Shown piece after piece: positions 8,076 to 15,600 of a stretch of DNA of 19,108 nt. Source of the DNA: Anaerolineae bacterium. GTDB lineage: Bacteria; Chloroflexota; Anaerolineae; B4-G1. The stretch lies in NCBI GenBank assembly GCA_030612585.1, contig JAUWNP010000074.1, positions 1-19,108 on the forward strand, written 5' to 3'. A model generated the notes under the pieces. That model made no database searches, was not told the DNA's origin, and worked only from the letters and a program-made list of their open reading frames with translations. Each line of letters starts with the position of its first letter. The stretch's first letter is position 1. Made by a program: the position numbers and the translations under genes.

Positions 8076-8849
8076 ATGGCAGAATATCTATCCCCGATTT
8101 CTGTAGCCCAGCGGCTTCACCAACATGACCTGTTCTACTTCACCCCCTCCCTCCTGGCCGACCTCTTCAGCCTGGACCGGAGGCAGGCATATCGCCTGAT
8201 CGCGCGGCTCAAGGCCGAGGGGCTCGTAGACGAGGTCGAGAAGGGGAAGTTCCTCCTGTTGGGACTGGAGCCGGAGCGAGTGCTCTCCAATCCCCTCTTC
8301 ATCGCCAGCCACCTGGTCGCCCCGGCCTATGTTTCCTACTGGTCCGCCCTGCACTTCTACGGCTTCACCGAGCAGGTGCCGCTTACCATATTCGTGGCGA
8401 CGACGAAAAAAAAGCGCCCTGTGACCTTCCGGGACTTCAGTTTCCGCTTCGTCACCGTCAAACCGCACAAGTTCTTCGGCTACCACCGGGAGATGCTGGG
8501 TGACCTGCCGGTGCTCGTCGCCGACGAGGCCAAGGCCATCGTGGACAGTCTGGATCTCCCACGCTACGCGGGGGGCATCGCGGAGGTCGCCAAAGCCTTG
8601 CGGGCGGCGCTGGAGGTGGTGGACGTGGACACGCTGGTCGAGTACGCCAATCGGGTGGGGGACAAGAGCCTGGGGTCACGGCTGGGGTACCTGCTGGAGC
8701 CCTTCGGCTATCCTGTCGAAGGTCTCGTCCGATCCGCCAGCCCGGTCAAACTGGATCCGGCTTATCCCCGTGCCGGTCACACCAACTCGCGGTGGCAGGT
8801 CGTCGTCAATGTTCCCGAGAGTGAGATGGTTCCACAGGGGGTAGGCTGA
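8076..8849 (+). CDS. abiEi: AbiEi antitoxin and transcriptional repressor of a type IV toxin-antitoxin pair
   Basis: The 257-residue protein fits the AbiEi family, which neutralises the AbiEii nucleotidyltransferase toxin without binding it directly and represses the operon. Residues of about 12-65 form a winged helix (LLADLFSLDRRQAYRLIARLKAEGLV, followed by a wing at KGKFLL). The rest matches the AbiEi C-terminal region, with VSYWSALHFYGFTEQVP and a positively charged strand pair (TKKKRPVTF). The ATG follows AGAGGAG with an 11-nt spacing from GGAG. The stop codon overlaps the abiEii start by one base (TGATG), which suggests translational coupling. The gene is complete. A stand-alone regulator is unlikely because the cognate toxin gene follows immediately. 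Confidence 0.88.
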   Translation: MAEYLSPISVAQRLHQHDLFYFTPSLLADLFSLDRRQAYRLIARLKAEGLVDEVEKGKFLLLGLEPERVLSNPLFIASHLVAPAYVSYWSALHFYGFTEQVPLTIFVATTKKKRPVTFRDFSFRFVTVKPHKFFGYHREMLGDLPVLVADEAKAIVDSLDLPRYAGGIAEVAKALRAALEVVDVDTLVEYANRVGDKSLGSRLGYLLEPFGYPVEGLVRSASPVKLDPAYPRAGHTNSRWQVVVNVPESEMVPQGVG

Positions 8850-9601
8850 TGTTGACCAAAGCCCAGATTCAGCGGATTGCTCAGCGGCACGGGGTCGGGA
8901 TGCAGGTTCAGGAGCGGGACTACCTGCAGCACCTGCTCCTGTGGCTTCTCTACTCCCGCAGCCAGGAACTGATCTTCAAGGGCGGCACGGCCCTGCGGCT
9001 GGTCTACGGCGGCAATCGTTACTCTGAGGACCTGGACTTCAACGGGCCGGACGACGACGTCGTGCTGGAGGCCCTCTGGGAGCAGGTCGTCGCCGGACTG
9101 GAGGACTTCGGGGTCGTTGCCGAGATGCGTAACACCTGGACCTCCGATGTGGGGTACAGTTTCGACGTCAGTTTCCGGGGGCCGCTCTACGACGGGCGGG
9201 ATCGCAGCAAGGGAAAGGTGCGGGTGGACGTCAACCGGCGGCTGGAGGAGGTGGAAGCGCGCCGGGAACTGGTGGCCTCCGAGTACGACGACGTGCGCCC
9301 CTTCGTGGTGACGGTGCTGACGCTGGAGCACCTGCTGGCGGAGAAGGTGCGGGCGCTGCTGATGCGGAGCAAGCCGCGAGATCTGTATGACATCTGGCTG
9401 CTCTTGCGCCGGGGGGTGCAGCCTGACCAGGCGCTGGTCGAACGCAAATTGGCACTCTATAGGATGGCGTGGGAGCCCGACGCGCTGGAGGAAGCCCTGG
9501 AGCGTGTTCGCGCCGGTTGGGAGCGGGACCTGCGGCACCTGCTGCCCCAGTTCGTAGCCTACGACGACGCGCGTGAGGGCGTGGAAACCCTGCTGGAGTG
9601 A
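8849..9601 (+). CDS. abiEii: AbiEii-type nucleotidyltransferase toxin
   Basis: Members of this DUF1814/AbiEii family are polymerase-beta-like nucleotidyltransferases; relatives such as MenT toxins add nucleotides to tRNA acceptor ends and stop translation. The expected core is present: KGGTALRL at 44-51, SEDLDF at 59-64 with the D61/D63 metal-binding pair, RVDVN in the middle, a conserved Lys166 in AEKVRALL, and RDLYD at 177-181. Length (250 residues) is normal and no key residue is missing, so it should be active. AbiE pairs give abortive-infection protection in lactococci and stabilise plasmids. The downstream STAND gene begins 7 nt after the stop, which is unusual for a stand-alone AbiE pair and suggests a shared transcript. 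Confidence 0.9.
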   Translation: MLTKAQIQRIAQRHGVGMQVQERDYLQHLLLWLLYSRSQELIFKGGTALRLVYGGNRYSEDLDFNGPDDDVVLEALWEQVVAGLEDFGVVAEMRNTWTSDVGYSFDVSFRGPLYDGRDRSKGKVRVDVNRRLEEVEARRELVASEYDDVRPFVVTVLTLEHLLAEKVRALLMRSKPRDLYDIWLLLRRGVQPDQALVERKLALYRMAWEPDALEEALERVRAGWERDLRHLLPQFVAYDDAREGVETLLE

Positions 9602-9608
9602 ACTGACT

Positions 9609-12600
9609 GTGAGCATTCAAGCCCTCTGGGCGAGTCTACCCTCTGACGTGAAGACCCTTCTGTTGGGGGCTGGCGGAGAACTGACCGCTACTCTGGTGGA
9701 GCGGGCGCTGGATGCCCTGGGCACCGCTGTGCACGGCACGCCCCAGGAGCAGGCCATACGCGAGGCTTACGCCCAGGCTGGCGTTGCCTTCCTGACCTGC
9801 CTCGATCTGCCGCAGGAGACGGAAACCTTCGAGGACTGGAAGACCCACATCCAAGACCTCCTCGACCCCGTCTTTGACGATGACCGCGTGCAGACCGTCC
9901 TGACCGACGCCGTTCTCCACAAGGACCGGCCCGAAGCCGTGGACCCTGGCCCCGTCCAGGCCGCCTGGGTCGAGTGCCACGGCGAGGGGACGGAAGCCAC
10001 CCTCCCCTGGCGAGAGGGGCTAGGCCTACCCGACGCCGTCCGCGCTTTCGCCCGCGCCTTCGAGCACGAGGCCGAGGCCCGCCCCGAACTCCACACCTTC
10101 CTCATCGCCGCCCGCCTCAAGCGGGCCGTAGGCCGGCTGGAGACAGGGGTGCAGGTCGAGGGGATGGAAGAGCTGCTGCGGGCTGTGGGGAGCCTGACCG
10201 ACCAGCAGGAGCGCCTCCTGGCTCTCTTTACTGACCTGGCCCGGATGGGCTACGGTGTCCGCTCCGTTTCCGTCGAACGTGATGTGACCGGCAGTGTCAT
10301 CGTCACCGGGGACAACAACCAGGTCCTCGTGGCCGACGGGGGCCTTCTGGCCCGCCTCTTCCGCGGACTGCCGGACCGGGAGCAGATGTTGACTGAATAT
10401 CGGGCCCACATCCGCCGCACCTGTGTTTACCTCGACCTGAAGGGGCTGGCTCTCCCCGAGGTCCACGGGCGCCCTCTGGACCCTGCCTTGGTGCGCATCT
10501 CCCTGGACCGGGTGTACATCAAACTGCGGGCGTTGCCCCGCCAGGGCCGCCCCGAGACACTGCCTCCGCCGGAAGATGCTGGGGCGATGGCCCGCTACCT
10601 CCAAGAGCGGCAAAGACGGAGGTGGAGGGGGGAGGAGAGGGCGTGGGCCGGGGAGCGCATACCGGTGCCCCTGGAGCAGGCGGTGGCGGAATACGCCCAA
10701 CTGGTTATCCTGGGCGCCCCGGGTGCGGGCAAGTCCACCTTCCTGCGCCATCTGGCCTGGGCCGACGCCGCCGGAGAAGGGCCGCTGCCCCTCCTGGTGC
10801 CCCTGGGCCGGGCCGCTGTGGCGATGGAGGGCGGATGCTCTCTTCTGGACGCCGCCCTGGACCTGCTGACCCACCACAAAGCGGGGGCGGAACGGAAACA
10901 GCTCCGGCCTGCTCTGGAGGAGGAGATCGCCGCCAAACGGATCCACTGGCTGTGGGATGGCCTGGACGAGGTCAGGTTGCACCGTCGGGAGGTGGCGGAC
11001 GCCTTGGCCCGCCTGACCGCCGACGGCCATCGAATGGTCGTTACCTCTCGACCTTTGGGGTACGAGCCCCTCCCTGGCTGCGACGCCCTCTACGAGGTGT
11101 TGCCTCTTCAGCCAGAGGACGCCCGCGCCTTCGTGGACCGTTGGTTCCTGGCGCTGGCGGAGGCGCGCGGTGTGCCGGAAGGAGAGCGGGAAGCGTGGGC
11201 TGGGGAGCGGGCCCGCTGGCTGAGGGAGCAACTGGACACCCGCTCCGGCCTACGGGAGGTGGCCGAAAACTCCCTGATGCTCACCTTCCTGGCCGTCTTG
11301 GCCGGCGACGAACCCCGGCAGGATTTTCCCCGCTATCGCAAGGACCTCTACGCCCGCTATGTGGAGCGGCTCTTCACTGCCTGGGAGGCCTCGCGGCGGG
11401 GTGGCGAGGAGGTGCCGCTCTTGGACGGCTTCCAGGACGCCAACGAGGCCCGCGAGGTGGCCCTGTGGGGCTTTCGCCGGGTGGCGCTGCACCTGCACCG
11501 GGCCTACGCCGAAAAACCTGCGCAGGCCAGCTGCCCTGCCGTCAAGGCGGCCCTGGCCGACGAATTGGCCCGCACGGCGGGGCTGGGCCGCTTCCAGGCA
11601 CCAGCCCAGGCCGGGGCCATCCTGGCCTTCTGGGAGCGGGCCGGGCTGCTGGATGGCTACCGGCTGGGTGACTGGGAGTGGCTGGCCTTCCGCCACCTGA
11701 CTTTTCAGGAATATGGCGCGGCCCGCGCCCTGGCCGAGGCCTATCAGGACGACCCCGACGGTCTCTGGGCCGAACTGGAGTCTCACATTCTGGACGACGA
11801 TTGGGCCCAGGTCATCCCCCTGGCACTGGCCCATTTGGAGGATCCCACGCCTCTGTTGGAACGGCTGCTGGAGGCAAATGCCCAAGATGAGGATAGACAG
11901 CGCCCGCTCTTTCTGGCAGCGGCGACGCTATCTGACGGGGCGAGTGGAACAGAAGCACAACACAGGCAGATGGTCGATAGTCTTGAGAATCTGATCCGCA
12001 CGCGGGATGATTCGAAACGGGAGAGGAGAGTCGGTGATTTCGATGCCATCACTGCTATGAGCAATCTTGGGGGTGAATCGTACGCACAGTCTCGTCTCCT
12101 GGTCTTGGCCCACGACAGCACAGTACGCCTCGGGGCGCGTCTATGTGCCGTCATGGCGCTAGGCCGGCTGAGCCAGATCGATGCCCTGCTGGCCTTGGCC
12201 CGAAACGACGAGATGGGAACAGCGATACGTCTGCGGGCTGGTGAGGCCCTGGGAAAACTGGGCCAGGCTGACAGTCTGCTAGCGTTGGCCCATGATGGTG
12301 CGACGGACCCATGGACGCGCCGGGAGGCTGCCAAGGTCTTAGGACTACTGGGCTGGACCGACGATGCCGCCCCCATTCTTCTAGCACTGGCTCGCGATAC
12401 CGCGATACTCCCGCAGGTGTGTTCGCTGGCCGTTAATGCCCTGGACTTTCTGTACCGAGCCGATGAACTATCAGCATTGGCCCACGACAGTCAGGTGAGT
12501 CTGTGGGTACGGTTACAGGCTGTCGAAGCCTTAGGCCATCAGGGTCGGACCATTGCCAGGTCGAAGGCGCTGGATGGGCTGCGGGCCGTAGCAGAGGATC

Positions 12601-12671
12601 GCGCCACGCCGGAGGAGGTCCGCCAGGCGGCGAGACGGGCTTTGCAGCGACTGGAGGGTCAGAAGGAATAG
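9609..12671 (+). CDS. NACHT-like STAND ATPase with C-terminal HEAT-like repeats (bacterial NLR-type)
   Basis: This 1020-residue protein looks like a signal-transducing ATPase that senses a ligand through C-terminal repeats and triggers an effector. GTG 9609 is preferred because GGAG lies 10 nt upstream; an in-frame GTG at 9573 would sit inside abiEii. Residues 1-210 are helical and unassigned, with no catalytic motif I recognise. A beta element (TGSVIVTGDNNQV) follows at about 225-240. The ATPase core has Walker A GAPGAGKST at 369-377, Walker B DGLDE at 450-454 and VVTSRPLGY near 477. Residues 828-1020 hold about six degenerate 30-residue HEAT-like units (LLALAHD, ending ALGKLG). Anti-phage STAND proteins of this plan are known. 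Here the effector may be another operon protein. The downstream gene starts 4 nt later. Confidence 0.85.
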   Translation: MSIQALWASLPSDVKTLLLGAGGELTATLVERALDALGTAVHGTPQEQAIREAYAQAGVAFLTCLDLPQETETFEDWKTHIQDLLDPVFDDDRVQTVLTDAVLHKDRPEAVDPGPVQAAWVECHGEGTEATLPWREGLGLPDAVRAFARAFEHEAEARPELHTFLIAARLKRAVGRLETGVQVEGMEELLRAVGSLTDQQERLLALFTDLARMGYGVRSVSVERDVTGSVIVTGDNNQVLVADGGLLARLFRGLPDREQMLTEYRAHIRRTCVYLDLKGLALPEVHGRPLDPALVRISLDRVYIKLRALPRQGRPETLPPPEDAGAMARYLQERQRRRWRGEERAWAGERIPVPLEQAVAEYAQLVILGAPGAGKSTFLRHLAWADAAGEGPLPLLVPLGRAAVAMEGGCSLLDAALDLLTHHKAGAERKQLRPALEEEIAAKRIHWLWDGLDEVRLHRREVADALARLTADGHRMVVTSRPLGYEPLPGCDALYEVLPLQPEDARAFVDRWFLALAEARGVPEGEREAWAGERARWLREQLDTRSGLREVAENSLMLTFLAVLAGDEPRQDFPRYRKDLYARYVERLFTAWEASRRGGEEVPLLDGFQDANEAREVALWGFRRVALHLHRAYAEKPAQASCPAVKAALADELARTAGLGRFQAPAQAGAILAFWERAGLLDGYRLGDWEWLAFRHLTFQEYGAARALAEAYQDDPDGLWAELESHILDDDWAQVIPLALAHLEDPTPLLERLLEANAQDEDRQRPLFLAAATLSDGASGTEAQHRQMVDSLENLIRTRDDSKRERRVGDFDAITAMSNLGGESYAQSRLLVLAHDSTVRLGARLCAVMALGRLSQIDALLALARNDEMGTAIRLRAGEALGKLGQADSLLALAHDGATDPWTRREAAKVLGLLGWTDDAAPILLALARDTAILPQVCSLAVNALDFLYRADELSALAHDSQVSLWVRLQAVEALGHQGRTIARSKALDGLRAVAEDRATPEEVRQAARRALQRLEGQKE
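12090..12663 (+). repeat. HEAT-like repeat block in the STAND protein
   Basis: Five clear units of about 30 residues and a sixth weaker one follow the pattern D-x-LLALA-x-D, then R-x2-A-x2-ALG-x-LG. The first and fifth units share the 14 bases TTGGCCCACGACAG at 12105-12118 and 12477-12490, which points to fairly recent internal duplication or conversion. Blocks of this kind serve as ligand-binding solenoids in STAND proteins. Confidence 0.7.
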
Positions 12672-12675
12672 GTAG

Positions 12676-15600
12676 ATGAGCCAAGCCCTCAGCCAGGCCA
12701 TTCACCAAACTCTCAACAACAATCCCGACGGTCTCACCGAGCGGGAGATCCGCCGGGCTGTCATCGAGGGGCTTGGCCTGCGTTGCACCCCACGCGAGGT
12801 CCGGGAAACCCTGCACACCCACCCGGACCTTTTTGTCCCCCTGGCTGGCGGTGTGTGGCGCTCCAAAGCAGCAGTGGAGGCGGAAAAGGTCGCGGCCAAC
12901 GTCGAAGAAGTACCCCGCGAACGGGGCGAGGTTCAACGACCCTACCTGGCGGACCTTCCGTCTCTGGAATCCTTCATCGCCTTCGACCTGGAGACCACCG
13001 GCGTCAAGCCCGAGCGCGACCACATCATTCAGATCGCTGCCGTGCGTTTTGTGGATGGCCGGCCCGCGCCCGCCGTTGCCGATGATGGGACTGAATTGCC
13101 CCCCGTGTTCAACGAGTACGTGGACCTGGAGGGGCGCGAGATACCTTACGGCCTCAAGGTCAAATTGGGCTTCACCGACCACCCGGAGTGGGAGCAGGAA
13201 CTGGCACGGGCCGCTCCTCTGGCGGAGGTGCTGGAGAGATTCCACCACTGGGCCGGCGACCTGCCCCTGGTGGCCCACAACGTTCGTTTCGATCTCACAT
13301 TCCTGAGACAGGCCGCCGACCCGATTGGGTGGGAGATCACCAATCCTATCGTGGACTCAATGGAACTGGCCTGCCTGGCCCAAGGGGGCACGGGCCGTTT
13401 CCGCCTTGAGGAACTGGCCCGCTCGCTCAATGTTGGGGAGGGACTGAGCGGAGGCCGTCAGGTCGAGGACTGGGCCAGCCAGCAGGGGGTGGGTGCCTTT
13501 TCCTGGACCGGCTTCCACAACGCCGTGGTGGACGTACTCGTGCTGGCGGCGGTGGTCCCTCGGCTGGTGGAGGCCATCCAGAAGCGGATGGTTGAGAACC
13601 CCCTGCTGGCTGGGGAGTTCGTCCGGTTGATGGGCCATGCAGCGACCAGGCTGGGGATAATCGCATCATCGGCGGTGGAGGATCGCGACGCTGTCATCGC
13701 AGAACTCGTCCGAGAGACCTCCGAGGTTTTGGCCGCAAATTCAGGTCAATTGGAGCCAGAACACGGGGCGGGGCCTCTCCAGGAAGACTTGTCGGAAACC
13801 TCGGAGGTCTTTCTCACGCCGGAGGCGGTGCGGGCACGGTTCGAGGAAATGGTTGAGCGGCACGGCCTCAGGAGACGTGAAGCCCAGTTCCAGATGGTCG
13901 AGCATGTGAGTCGCGCGCTCCGGGACGAGCGTTTTATGGCCGTCGAGGCCCCCACCGGCACCGGCAAGACCTTCGCCTACCTGGTCCCTGCCATCCTCTG
14001 GGCCCGCGGCCAGGGTGAGCCAGTCGTCATCTCTACCTACACCCGTTTGCTCCAGGATCAGATGGCCGACGCCCTGGAGCGGGTTCGCCAGAACCTGGGA
14101 ACGGATTTCCAGGCCCAGGTGCTCAAGGGCATGCGTAACTACATCTGCCTTGAGCGAGCAGCGGCCGTCTATGCCCAGACTTGCGTAGGTGACTTGGATG
14201 AAGAGCAGCGTTTCGCCTGGTTGGTCCTGCTGACCTGGCTCTCGGTCACCCGTGAGGGGCTGCTGGACGAGTTGAGTTACTGGGCGCTCACCACGTTCCC
14301 GGCGCTGGCCCGGCTGTGCGAGGCTCTGCGGGCAGAGCAGGGGGAGTGTCCCCGCAAGCATTGCCCGGCGCGCGAATCTTGCTTCCACCGCCTGGCCTAT
14401 GACCGGGCTCAACAGGCCGATGTAGTCGTGATGAACCACGCCCTGCTGCTTTCCAAGGAGTGGGAGCAGGCCGGGCTGCCCTTCACCCGCGTCGTGGTGG
14501 ACGAGGCCCACAACCTGGAGGACGCAGCCACTGCTGCCGCCACCGACGAGGTCTCCTGGGGGGGCATCGTCTACCTGGTAAACCGGCTGCTCGACCGGCG
14601 GTCGGGCCGGGGGGTGCTGATCCGGGTGCGCGACAAGGTGCGGGACGCCGGGGGCCAGCGGCTCATCGCGCGGGCGCTCCAGGGACGGAGCCTCCTGGCG
14701 ACGTTGGCGGAGGACTTTGGGCAGCGGCTGCACCGGTACGTGGAGTTGAACCGCGCCCAGGTGGACCCGCGATATGGGGCCAGGTTGGCTCTGGAGGCGG
14801 ACCCGCGCCGCGCCAACCCCCGCAGTTGGAAGCCGGTCGAAGAGGCGCGCCAGAGGCTATCAGAGGCGCTGCGGGAGACCGGCCAGGTGGTGGCACGGCT
14901 GAACAGCTGGCTGAACGAACATCCCCTGCCCGCCTTCCAGGAGGAGACGCGAAACGAACTGAGGTTCCTGGCCGAGCAACTGGCCGAGCAGGCGTATCTA
15001 CTTGAAAACCTGCTGCGGGTCGGCTACGACCGGCTGGTTCGTCTGCACTGGATCGAGGTTGAGCGGGCGATCCCGCCGGGGGAGGCCGAGGAGCAAGAGG
15101 AATACACCGGCCCTTACCGCTGGGCGGTCAAACGCGCCCCGGTGCGGGTGGCCCCGTATCTGGAGGAGCGGCTGTACGAGACCTGTCAGACCCTGGTCTT
15201 GACCTCGGCTACGCTGCGCACTACCAGGGAGGCGGGGTTTGGGTTCATTCTTGACCGGCTGGGGCTCTTGGAACGAGTGCGGCCGGAGGACGCTGTCGCC
15301 CTGCCGCCGGAGTTGGACTACAGCCGGGCGCTGTTTGCCGTCGCTCGTTACATGCGCGCCGATGCCCGGCCCAGCGAGATTCAGAACTTCGTGGATGAGG
15401 TAACCCAGGAACTGGGCTGGTTCTACTCCTTCACCGGCGGCAATGGCCTGACGCTGTTCACCGCCCGCGAACGCATGCTGCGGGTCTTCCGCGACCTGGA
15501 GCCTGCCTTGGGTGAGCACAGCATTCCCGTTGGCTGCCAGGGGGAAACTGGCAGCCGGAAAGCCCTGCTGGAGGAGATCAAGGCACGCCCCGGTTCGGTA

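Noticed and set aside
9573..9608. GTG 9573 as the start of the STAND gene
   Set aside because: It overlaps abiEii by 29 nt; GTG 9609 has a well-placed GGAG.
10026..11231. A 401-codon minus-strand frame, and similar ones at 8777-9616, 13741-14733 and 16384-17235
   Set aside because: Each is a mirror of a well-supported + strand gene and has no independent motif or ribosome binding site that I can see.
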